From Desulfuromusa kysingii (GTDB lineage: Bacteria; Desulfobacterota; Desulfuromonadia; Desulfuromonadales; Geopsychrobacteraceae), in the NCBI RefSeq assembly GCF_900107645.1, contig NZ_FNQN01000007.1, positions 1 to 64,000 of the forward strand: DNA of 64,000 nt, in the 5' to 3' direction. Numbering within the stretch: the first letter of the stretch is position 1; every line of letters starts with the position of its first letter. Shown piece after piece: positions 56,914 through 64,000 of the stretch. The notes under the pieces are model-generated. The model ran no database searches. It was not told the origin of the DNA and saw only the letters and a program-made list of their open reading frames with translations. Made by a program: the position numbers and the translations under genes.

Positions 56914-57300
56914 TTATTGCAGATGTTGCTCCGTTTGAATCAATAGACTTTTGAATTGTTCCAACTTTTCTGTCAATTGTTGATTCTGGGCATCCAATTG
57001 TTCAATTTCAAGTGCCTGTTGCTGTACCGTTTCCCTGAGTTCTCCATTTAGGGCTTTTTGCTGCTCAAGCTCTTGCGAAGAAAAAATAATTGTTTCGGCG
57101 CGGGCAGCCCAAACGCTGCCAGGAAAATCCACCACGACTTTCTGCAGAGGTTCCAAGCTGTGCGCTGTCTGAAATTCATCAAACGCCAAGATAAAACTTT
57201 GCTGATCCGGTAATAAAACCTGCTTTGGTTGCGGATATAAATAGGCACAACTACATAGAAAAGTGGCAACCAGCAGAATAGAAAAATTTTTCACAGTCAC
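56914..57300 (-). CDS. Coiled-coil lipoprotein after GGDEF gene
   Basis: 128 residues from GTG. Lipobox FLCSCAYLYP near residue 17. A middle part (SFILAFDEFQTAHSLEPLQKVV) resembles TPR-like outer-membrane lipoproteins, then a coiled coil (75-125, rich in Gln/Leu/Glu). It overlaps the upstream GGDEF gene by 4 nt (GTGA), so the two are co-translated and probably work together. Function unknown. Confidence 0.7.
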   Translation of the reverse strand: MTVKNFSILLVATFLCSCAYLYPQPKQVLLPDQQSFILAFDEFQTAHSLEPLQKVVVDFPGSVWAARAETIIFSSQELEQQKALNGELRETVQQQALEIEQLDAQNQQLTEKLEQFKSLLIQTEQHLQ

Positions 57301-58619
57301 TTTCGTCTTTCCAGCATATAGTTACTTCCTTCCTGTATTTTCAGGTATTCCTTAACTCTGGCACAGTCCTGACTAATCGCCAGACGAGAGGGATATTCAT
57401 AACGATCTGATGATATCACAGCTATTGAGATCGTCATCAACGGAAATGTCCGTTTGACACCATAACGATCTTCGCCAGCGAAAGATCCAGTTTCACGATC
57501 TTCAGCATTGTAAAATGAGGGGACTACCGCGGTAAATCCGTCGATAATTTTCTGCGCTAAGAGTTCTCCGGTCTTAATACTGCACAGGACCACATAATCA
57601 TCACCACCAATATGTCCCACCAAATCTTGCGCACTGCCATACTCACCGACAACCTGTTTCAGCAACTCTCCCACTTTCGCGAGGACATCACTGCCCGCCT
57701 TATAACCGTAGCGGTCGCTGTACACTTTGAAATTATCCAGATCAATATACAGATGGGAGAAAGGCTGATTGTTGCTGATACGCATTTCAATTTCGCGATC
57801 AATGGCCAGATTACCCGGCAACAAAGTCAACGGATTAGCATCCAGATGCAATTGTTCAAGTTCAGTGAGCTTCTGTCCCATCAGGGTAAAATCATTGGCT
57901 AACTGGGCAAACTCATCATTGCCTGAAATTTCGGGATAGTGATCAAATCTCCCCGCTGAAATTTTATGGGTCGCTTTTTTTAACTCTTTGACGGAGCGGT
58001 GGATATTCAAAATAACCGCAAGAGAGACAGGTGCGGAGAGACAAATCCCCAATAAACTGAGGATCACTGTCATTTGAAAAGCCGCTTGTGTATGCTCAGG
58101 AAGCCGAGCGAGTTCGGTGTTAATCTTCTGTTGTTGGTTCTGTCTGAATTCAGCTAGAGAACCAATCAATTGAACCCGTAGGGGGACAGTTTTCTCAGTG
58201 GAGAGTTGCTGTGCTTCGGGCCAATCCTCTTGATACAACACCGCGGTTAATTGACTTACAGCCTGGCGGTAGTTCTGCAACAACTTGATTAAATCTTGAA
58301 CCTCAGGAGTGGACTGAAAACGGTTGAGGCCGAGGAGAGAGCGGGTAAATTCATTATTCCGATTGATCCGCAACTCACTGATGGCCGGGTCACGCAGAAT
58401 CAATAGTTGCTTTTCAATGTTTTCCTGCGCTAGTAAGTTCTGTTGCAAATCACGGGCGAGTTCAAATGTGCGAAATTCAACATTAACCAGATTTTCGGTA
58501 TCTCGTGTTTGCTGATGTAGCTTGGATAATGCATAACCTACTGCCAACAAGCTAAATAGAACAATGACTAAGTAACCAATGATTACCTTTTTGGTTACGG
58601 TTGAAAATAGATTTCTCAC
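57297..58619 (-). CDS. Membrane HAMP-GGDEF protein with altered signature
   Basis: 440 residues from GTG. N-terminal membrane helix (about 8-28), a roughly 150-residue periplasmic helical sensor, second membrane helix near 183-205, HAMP (about 205-260), then a GGDEF-like domain from 270. The signature reads IGGDDYVVL, not GGDEF/GGEEF, and no RxxD site is obvious, so cyclase activity is uncertain. It may be a degenerate receptor or a weak enzyme. It is coupled to the downstream lipoprotein gene, suggesting an envelope-sensing pair. Confidence 0.8.
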   Translation of the reverse strand: MRNLFSTVTKKVIIGYLVIVLFSLLAVGYALSKLHQQTRDTENLVNVEFRTFELARDLQQNLLAQENIEKQLLILRDPAISELRINRNNEFTRSLLGLNRFQSTPEVQDLIKLLQNYRQAVSQLTAVLYQEDWPEAQQLSTEKTVPLRVQLIGSLAEFRQNQQQKINTELARLPEHTQAAFQMTVILSLLGICLSAPVSLAVILNIHRSVKELKKATHKISAGRFDHYPEISGNDEFAQLANDFTLMGQKLTELEQLHLDANPLTLLPGNLAIDREIEMRISNNQPFSHLYIDLDNFKVYSDRYGYKAGSDVLAKVGELLKQVVGEYGSAQDLVGHIGGDDYVVLCSIKTGELLAQKIIDGFTAVVPSFYNAEDRETGSFAGEDRYGVKRTFPLMTISIAVISSDRYEYPSRLAISQDCARVKEYLKIQEGSNYMLERRK

Positions 58620-58721
58620 CTATCTTCCGTCTCCGTTAAATGAAAGGGTTACTGAATAGTACTATAAAACCCCTGCTTACGCAAAGCTCTACCAGGAGAT
58701 GACACAGGTATGAAGTTGAAA

Positions 58722-58745
58722 CAAAAAGCGCCCCCAAAGGGCGCT
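58722..58745 (-). terminator. Terminator of the liv operon
   Basis: 7-bp stem AGCGCCC / GGGCGCT with a 5-nt loop. On the minus strand it is followed by TTTTTG, 27 nt after the livF stop. Confidence 0.8.
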
Positions 58746-58771
58746 ATATAGGTCAAGGTCAAATAAAGTTC

Positions 58772-59479
58772 TTACATGCCTAAATATGCTTTACGGACAT
58801 CATCATTCGCGAGCAGTTTATCCGCTGAATCGACAAGAGTGATACGTCCATTTTCCATAACATAACCACGGTCAGCTAACTTTAATGCTTGATTCGCATT
58901 TTGCTCGACCAGGAAGATCGTTGTATTACTTTCCTTGTTTATCTTACGAATAATTTCAAATATTTGCTTAATTATCAGCGGGGCCAGCCCCAAGGAAGGT
59001 TCATCAAGCAGCAAGACCCGAGGACGAGCCATAAGCGCCCGGGAAATTGCCAACATTTGTTGCTCACCACCGGAGAGGGTGCCACCAAGTTGATGACGGC
59101 GGCTTTCCAGTATTGGAAAAAGGGTCATGACATAATTTAAATCCTGCTGGATCAAGCTCTTATTTGTACGCAGAAACGCACCCATTTCGAGATTTTCAAG
59201 AACTGTCAAGTCAGGAAAAATTCTCCGTCCTTCAGGCACCTGGACAATCCCTCGTTGTACAATCTTATCAGCCGAGACCCCTTTAAGCGAATCACCATCC
59301 AACAATATCTCCCCTGAACGGGGTGGAGTGATGCCACAAATCGACATCAGAGTTGTGGTTTTCCCTGCGCCGTTTGCACCGATAAGGGCGACGATCTCAC
59401 CCTCTTTGATCTCGATAGTCACGTCTTTGAGCGCTTGAATATTGCCATAATAGGTCTGGATATTCTGTAATTTAAGCAT
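58772..59479 (-). CDS. livF: Branched-chain amino-acid ABC transporter, ATPase LivF
   Basis: 235 residues from ATG 59479, which overlaps the livG stop. Walker A GANGAGKTTT, signature LSGGEQQML, Walker B VLLLDEPSLGL, and the late VMENGRITL are those of LivF. Energises uptake with LivG. Confidence 0.93.
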   Translation of the reverse strand: MLKLQNIQTYYGNIQALKDVTIEIKEGEIVALIGANGAGKTTTLMSICGITPPRSGEILLDGDSLKGVSADKIVQRGIVQVPEGRRIFPDLTVLENLEMGAFLRTNKSLIQQDLNYVMTLFPILESRRHQLGGTLSGGEQQMLAISRALMARPRVLLLDEPSLGLAPLIIKQIFEIIRKINKESNTTIFLVEQNANQALKLADRGYVMENGRITLVDSADKLLANDDVRKAYLGM

Positions 59480-60272
59480 CGGTCTCTTCTCCCAGATAAG
59501 CCTCAACAACTTTTGGATTGTCTTTGATTTCCTGAGGACTCCCTTCGGCGATTTTCTTACCGTATTCCATCACATAAATGGGATTAGAAATATGCATAAC
59601 TAACTTCATATCATGCTCAATTAACAGAATAGCGATCTTCTCTTCTTCACTGATCTTACGGATCAACTGATCCAAGTCAGCGGTTTCCTGCGGGTTCATC
59701 CCTGCTGCGGGTTCATCTAATAACAATAAGAATGGGTCCGTTGCCATCGCTCTGGCAATCTCTAAGCGCCTCTGTGCTCCATAAGGGAGATTCTTGGAAA
59801 ATTCGTTAGCAAAGTCTTCAAGACCTACTTTTTCAAGCAGTTGGTAACTTGATTCGACGATAAGCTGCTCTTCTTCACGAACCCCTTTGTCCCTGAGAAT
59901 TGCCCTGAAAATTCCAGCCTTGGTGCGACAATGGCGTCCAATCATAACATTTTCAAGAACCGTCATATCTGGGAACAGGCGAATATTCTGAAACGTTCTC
60001 GCTAAGCCCATCTCGGTAACTTTATTTGGTTTCAAGCCGTTTAAACGCCGCGTCTCTAAACCCTTAGGGTGCAAAAGAATATCCCCTTTAGTGGGATTAT
60101 ATATTCCGGTGACACAGTTAAAAAAGGTGGTCTTGCCAGCTCCATTGGGGCCGATCAATGCCGCAATTTCACCTTCGTGAACTTCAAGTGAGACACTGTC
60201 GACTGCCCGTAGGCCGCCGAAGTCCATCGTCAACCCCTTAACTTCCAATAACTTATGTTTTTTATCAGCCAT
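59472..60272 (-). CDS. livG: Branched-chain amino-acid ABC transporter, ATPase LivG
   Basis: 266 residues. Walker A GPNGAGKTTFFN, the LivG-specific GLARTFQNIRLFPDMTVLENVMIGRH, LPYGAQRRLEIARAMA in place of LSGGQ, and LLLLDEPAAGMNPQET. It overlaps livM by 8 nt and livF by 8 nt. Confidence 0.95.
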   Translation of the reverse strand: MADKKHKLLEVKGLTMDFGGLRAVDSVSLEVHEGEIAALIGPNGAGKTTFFNCVTGIYNPTKGDILLHPKGLETRRLNGLKPNKVTEMGLARTFQNIRLFPDMTVLENVMIGRHCRTKAGIFRAILRDKGVREEEQLIVESSYQLLEKVGLEDFANEFSKNLPYGAQRRLEIARAMATDPFLLLLDEPAAGMNPQETADLDQLIRKISEEEKIAILLIEHDMKLVMHISNPIYVMEYGKKIAEGSPQEIKDNPKVVEAYLGEETDA

Positions 60273-61482
60273 TGTTCGTTTTACCCTTCAAACCTTTATA
60301 TTGGTAAGTCTGTCGCAGATTACTGATAATTCCCTGCGGACGGAAGATCATCATAATCACCATCGCTGCACCAAATGCGAGCATCCGATATTCAGAGAAT
60401 GCGCGCATATATTCAGGCAGGAGAATCAGTATAAACGCCCCAAGAATAACCCCAAGGATAGAACCCATGCCACCGAGAACAACAATCGACAGAATGATCG
60501 CTGACTCCATAAAAGTAAAACTGGCGGGATTAATAAAAGTTGTCTTTGACGCAAACAGAACACCGACCATCCCAGCCCAGAATGCGCCAAGAGCGTACGC
60601 AGACAGCTTAGTCCGAGCCATATCAATCCCCATGGCGACACAAGCAATCTCATCTTCGCGCATGGCAATCCAGGCACGCCCAATCCGGCTATTCTTCAGA
60701 CGGTTGGTGACGAGGATTGTAAAGATCACCAAAGCAATCATAATGTAATAGATATAGATGGTCGAATCAGCCAAGCTCAAGTCCATTCCAAAGAAACTTG
60801 GCTTGTCGATATTGGCGATACCACTGGGTCCAAACGACAAGCTGCTCCAGTTTTCCATGACAACCTTAAAGATCATCCCGAAACCCAAGGTCACTATAGC
60901 CAGATAATCGCCTCGTAAACGGAGAATCGGGAACCCCAGTACGACACCGAAGAGACAACCTATAATGCCACCAATCGGCAATGTTATCCAGAAACCAAGG
61001 TCAAAGTGGTGATTCAAAAGAGCGTAGGAATATGCGCCAACGCCAAAGAACGCAACATAGCCAAGATCCAATAATCCCGCCAAACCAACACTGATATTCA
61101 AACCCAGTCCTAAAACGACATAGATGAGCGCTGAAATCATAATGGTGCTTTGGTAAGTATCAAAGACCTGTGGGAATATCAGCGCGGCAAGCAGCAGAAC
61201 ACCCATTGCTTTATAACGAAATGACATATCCTCAAGAAGCAACTGCAACTTACTACGGGTTTCTCCCCCTTCTTCGGCTACCGCTTTACGCATTTGTTGC
61301 CGCGTCAGCATATAGCGCCACAGATAGGAGAGAATAAAGCTTGCCAATGCCACCCAGAGCATATTCATCCAGCGCCAAACAACGACTTGGTCCATGGTAT
61401 TCACCCGAATAACCATGAGTGGAAATGTCAAGAAGACAAACCAGAGTGAAACGATTAATGATTGTTTTAAATTTTGTAACAT
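60265..61482 (-). CDS. livM: Branched-chain amino-acid ABC transporter, permease LivM
   Basis: 405 residues. Core motifs include YVVLGLGLNISVGLAGLLDLGYVAFFGVGAY, FPILRLRGDYLAIVTLGFGMI, and GGMGSILGVILGAFILILLPEY. An N-terminal extension of about 90 residues with two to three extra helices precedes the standard core, as in the longer enterobacterial LivM. GGGGAAGG precedes the ATG. Confidence 0.93.
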   Translation of the reverse strand: MLQNLKQSLIVSLWFVFLTFPLMVIRVNTMDQVVVWRWMNMLWVALASFILSYLWRYMLTRQQMRKAVAEEGGETRSKLQLLLEDMSFRYKAMGVLLLAALIFPQVFDTYQSTIMISALIYVVLGLGLNISVGLAGLLDLGYVAFFGVGAYSYALLNHHFDLGFWITLPIGGIIGCLFGVVLGFPILRLRGDYLAIVTLGFGMIFKVVMENWSSLSFGPSGIANIDKPSFFGMDLSLADSTIYIYYIMIALVIFTILVTNRLKNSRIGRAWIAMREDEIACVAMGIDMARTKLSAYALGAFWAGMVGVLFASKTTFINPASFTFMESAIILSIVVLGGMGSILGVILGAFILILLPEYMRAFSEYRMLAFGAAMVIMMIFRPQGIISNLRQTYQYKGLKGKTNNG

Positions 61483-61493
61483 ATCCTTCCCCT

Positions 61494-62396
61494 TTATACT
61501 TTTTGCTTACGCGCCTTGCCTAGAATTCCGGCAGGTCGCAAGGTTAGGATAAGAACGAGCAGTCCAAAAGTGAAAACATCTTCATAATCACTGGAGATAT
61601 AACCGGCAGCAAAGCTTTCAGCCCAGCCAAGAACCAGTCCTCCGAGTACTGCACCAGGAATTGAGCCAATACCTCCCAGAACCGCTGCGGTGAAAGCCTT
61701 AACACCAGCAAGAAAACCAATATAAAAGTTGACCTGACCGATATACGAAGCCACCAGAACACCACCAATAGCAGCTAAGGCTGAGCCGATAATAAATGTC
61801 AGGGAAATAATCCGGTCGACATTAACACCAACCAGACGCGCCATATCCATATCTTGTTGGGTCGCCCGCATTGCCTTGCCGACTTTGGTTTTTTTAATCA
61901 ACAAGGTCAGGAGAATCATCGTCACCATTGTGGTCACCAGAATCACCAGTTCAGGGGAACCAATGATATGGGCGACGGGCTCCATAAAGGCAAAATCGGG
62001 GATTAAACGGGGAAAAGGGAGAAAGTCTGGGGTCTGAGCCAGCAGGACATAATTCTGCAGGAAAATTGACATACCAATCGCACTGATTAAAGGAGATAAA
62101 CGTGGTGCTCCCCGCAGTGGACGATAAGCAACTTTTTCCAAGGTATATCCGTAAGCACTGGCATAAATCACCGCAATGATCGCAGCCAGAATCAGAATAG
62201 AAATACCACTGAGTCCATAAATCGTACAGACACCCGCAACAATCAAGGCGACAAAGGCGCCAATCATGTAAATTTCACCATGGGCAAAGTTAATCAATTG
62301 GATGATGCCGTAGACCATCGTATAACCCAGAGCAATCAAGGCATAGATACTTCCCCGGGTTAAGCCACCAAAGAAAAGTTCTAGAAAATATTCCAT
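61494..62396 (-). CDS. livH: Branched-chain amino-acid ABC transporter, permease LivH
   Basis: 300 residues from ATG 62396 (MEYFLELFFGGLTRGSIYALIALGYTMVYG), the canonical LivH start; the longer frame begins at TTG without homology. Further motifs: NFAHGEIYMIGAF, RATQQDMDMARLVGVNVDRI and AVLGGIGSIPGAVLGGLVLG. It lies 11 nt before livM. The ribosome site is weak. Confidence 0.93.
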   Translation of the reverse strand: MEYFLELFFGGLTRGSIYALIALGYTMVYGIIQLINFAHGEIYMIGAFVALIVAGVCTIYGLSGISILILAAIIAVIYASAYGYTLEKVAYRPLRGAPRLSPLISAIGMSIFLQNYVLLAQTPDFLPFPRLIPDFAFMEPVAHIIGSPELVILVTTMVTMILLTLLIKKTKVGKAMRATQQDMDMARLVGVNVDRIISLTFIIGSALAAIGGVLVASYIGQVNFYIGFLAGVKAFTAAVLGGIGSIPGAVLGGLVLGWAESFAAGYISSDYEDVFTFGLLVLILTLRPAGILGKARKQKV

Positions 62397-62480
62397 AGGA
62401 TGTGAGTCTCGCAAAAATTAATCAATGAAAGGGACGATTTATGACTGGGGATTAAAAGATCGTCCTGCTACAACAAAATT

Positions 62481-62513
62481 TCAGGGGACTGGCAAAGCAT
62501 ACCAGCCCCCTGA
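62481..62513 (-). terminator. Hairpin between livK and livH (probable attenuator)
   Basis: Stem TCAGGGG-CTGG / CCAG-CCCCCTGA with a 9-nt loop and mismatch; on the minus strand it is followed by AATTTTGTTG. Placed after the binding-protein gene, it would lower expression of the membrane and ATPase genes relative to livK. Confidence 0.55.
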
Positions 62514-62569
62514 GGGATCAGAAAGCAGCGCACAAGAAACGATACTAACGCTGTCCGTCGGACAATCTT

Positions 62570-63685
62570 CTATTGAAGTTCTTTGAAAGCACCATTTTCA
62601 ACGGTATAAACCGAGAAACCAACACCTTCAGCGTCACCTTTGCTATCAAATTTAATTTTACCCACTGGAGTCTCAACATACTCCGTACGTAAGGCGTTAG
62701 TTACCGCTTCGTAATCAGTGGAACCGGCTTTTTCAATAGCGTTCAGTAATGCCAGAGCGGCAGAATAACCTTCTTGGAAGAAAGCGCCAGGTTCTGCACC
62801 ATATTCAGCTTGGAACTCTGCAGTTGCGGCGGCATTGAGAGCAATTTTCGAAAGGTCCCGAGGTCCGGTCATATAAGCGCCATTTGCAGCATCACCAGCA
62901 ACCTTGAGGAAGCTGTCATCTTTAACTCCGTCGTCAGAAATAAAGACTGTTTTTAGACGTTTACGGCTCATTTGTGATACCAGTTTGGAAGCTTCAGGGT
63001 GATAACCACCAAAAATCAGAGCTTCAGCTTTGTTTCTGCGGACTTTCTGGACGATAGAAGAGTAATCCATCGCGCCAGGGGTAATACCTTCGAACAGGAC
63101 AACTTCAACTTTTCCTGATTCGTCCAGATATTGCTTGGCAAAGTCGGCAAATCCTTTGCCATAATCACCTTTGTCATGAATCACGGCAACTTTTTTAACA
63201 CCAAGAGTATTGATCGCAAAATCCACAGCTAATTTAGCCTGCATATCATCAGAAGCTATGGTTCTGAAGAAGTTTGGATAATCACCACTTTGGGTTAATG
63301 GTGGATTTGTTGCGGAAGGAGACATAACAGGAATTTTTGCATCTTTGTAGATACCGAGAGCAGCTTTGGTCGCTCCGGAACAAATATGTCCAAGAACAAC
63401 ATCAGCGCCATCAGTGACCAATTTTGTTGCTGTATTCGTCGCAATTTCAGGTTTACATTGATCATCTTGAATTAACAATTCAACTTGCTTCCCAAGAATG
63501 CCACCGTTAGCATTGACTTGCTTGACAACCAACTGAGCCGCTTTCATCGCAGGGATTCCGTAGGGAGCAAGGTCACCACTGTGGGGACCAGCGACACCAA
63601 GCTTAATGGTATCAGCAGCAAAACCAACCGTGATCATGCTGAGAGCAAGAGTTAATGTTGATATTAAAACTGTTATTTTTTTCAT
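62570..63685 (-). CDS. livK: Branched-chain amino-acid ABC transporter, substrate-binding protein
   Basis: 371 residues with a signal peptide (MKKITVLISTLTLALS, cleavage near GFAA-DTIK). Type-I periplasmic binding fold with IKLGVAGPHSGDLAPYG, VGHICSGATKAA, SPSATNPPLT and HDKGDYGKGFA, matching Leu/Ile/Val-binding proteins. AGGAGG precedes the ATG. First gene of livKHMGF. Confidence 0.93.
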   Translation of the reverse strand: MKKITVLISTLTLALSMITVGFAADTIKLGVAGPHSGDLAPYGIPAMKAAQLVVKQVNANGGILGKQVELLIQDDQCKPEIATNTATKLVTDGADVVLGHICSGATKAALGIYKDAKIPVMSPSATNPPLTQSGDYPNFFRTIASDDMQAKLAVDFAINTLGVKKVAVIHDKGDYGKGFADFAKQYLDESGKVEVVLFEGITPGAMDYSSIVQKVRRNKAEALIFGGYHPEASKLVSQMSRKRLKTVFISDDGVKDDSFLKVAGDAANGAYMTGPRDLSKIALNAAATAEFQAEYGAEPGAFFQEGYSAALALLNAIEKAGSTDYEAVTNALRTEYVETPVGKIKFDSKGDAEGVGFSVYTVENGAFKELQ

Positions 63686-63743
63686 GCGTGTGCCTCCTGT
63701 TTTTTATGGTTGGATAAATAAACAATGATTTATAGAGCTGCTA

Positions 63744-63772
63744 GATATAATTCAAAGCACCGAAGTGGTCAA
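63744..63772 (-). promoter_or_regulatory. Sigma-70 promoter of the liv operon
   Basis: On the minus strand TTGACC (63767-63772), 17-nt spacer, TATATC (63744-63749), about 60 nt before the livK ATG. Confidence 0.6.
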
Positions 63773-63856
63773 GAATAAACAGCATTTTATCCAGGCTTGG
63801 AGCAGAAAAACGGTAAAACATCAAATACTGTTTCTAACCGTTCTATCCGTTACCAA

Positions 63857-64000
63857 TCAGCGGTCATGCTCATGTTGCTTTTTCATTTCTGCAATCATTG
63901 TTGAGATTTTCGTTTGCCCTGCGACTAACCGGGCAAGATGTTGAAGATCAAGGTAGAATTTTTCTAAATCTGCAGAGGTCATCTCTGCGCTCACTGCCGC
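63857..64000 (-). CDS. Unknown protein, C-terminal 47 residues (cut by window edge)
   Basis: An open frame enters from the right edge and stops at TGA 63857-63859. It ends EKFYLDLQHLARLVAGQTKI then STMIAEMKKQHEHDR, helical and polar. An internal ATG near 63983 could be the start of a very short protein instead. Family not recognised. Confidence 0.4.
   Translation of the reverse strand, partial: AAVSAEMTSADLEKFYLDLQHLARLVAGQTKISTMIAEMKKQHEHDR

Noticed and set aside
1-64000. tRNA, rRNA, CRISPR arrays, prophage or integrative element
   Set aside because: No cloverleaf, rRNA-like stretch, regular spacer-repeat pattern, integrase or phage gene was noticed by reading; a tRNAscan or CRISPR finder run would settle this.

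Overview
The window looks like part of a chromosome from an anaerobic or microaerobic deltaproteobacterium, most like the Desulfuromonadales. This is inferred from gene content: a HesB-like selenoprotein, a 2Fe desulfoferrodoxin, a short GSI-alpha glutamine synthetase, a PocR-GGDEF protein, a two-gene acyl-CoA carboxylase, and a cytochrome bd operon led by a DUF4492 gene. No rRNA, tRNA, CRISPR array, prophage or plasmid functions were recognised. Most of the window is ordinary core chromosome.

Layout. 1-4.7 kb: an edge-truncated REP/IS200-type transposase, a CotH-like lipoprotein, a PTS-EIIC-like membrane protein, dcd, a ferredoxin and a DUF2007 zinc-ribbon protein. 4.7-9.6 kb: ilvA, a crotonase homologue lacking both usual catalytic glutamates, glnA and glsA. 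9.7-19.9 kb: a six-gene, same-strand block of circularly permuted ATP-grasp, alpha-E and transglutaminase-like proteins, one fused to DUF2126. This matches the predicted peptide/amide-ligase systems described from comparative genomics whose product is unknown. It occurs here as one split and one fused version, and runs without a visible terminator into glsA and glnA. 20.1-23.9 kb: an FmdB zinc ribbon, a UGA-containing HesB-like selenoprotein, and a DUF4492-cydA-cydB operon ending in an unannotated 28-residue membrane protein. 24-27.6 kb: a YgiQ-type radical SAM protein, a 2H phosphoesterase, and about 500 bp of inverted repeat with two covarying hairpins. 27.7-32.3 kb: acyl-CoA carboxylase.

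32.4-34.0 kb: an ECF sigma factor with three partner genes, two of them overlapping heavily. 34.2-35.0 kb: desulfoferrodoxin, then a structured non-coding RNA with its own promoter and terminator, possibly 6S RNA. 35-39.4 kb: TraB-like protein, rhomboid protease, YbaK, Sir2 and a MshEN-REC protein. 39.7-47.1 kb (minus strand): nadC, birA, coaX, an EF-G-like GTPase, a SPOR protein, an unknown acidic-linker protein and mog. 47.3-58.6 kb: an OmpA-like lipoprotein, two GGDEF proteins, an Ldh-family oxidoreductase, a small CoA/fatty-acid group (crotonase, acyl-CoA dehydrogenase, frameshifted cupin, thioesterase), Hsp20 and an OYE flavoenzyme. 58.8-63.7 kb: a complete livKHMGF branched-chain amino-acid ABC transporter with a good promoter.

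Main themes are nitrogen and glutamine metabolism, oxygen defence (bd oxidase, desulfoferrodoxin), CoA-ester metabolism and cyclic-di-GMP signalling. All family assignments come from reading motifs in the translated sequence; no database search was run.
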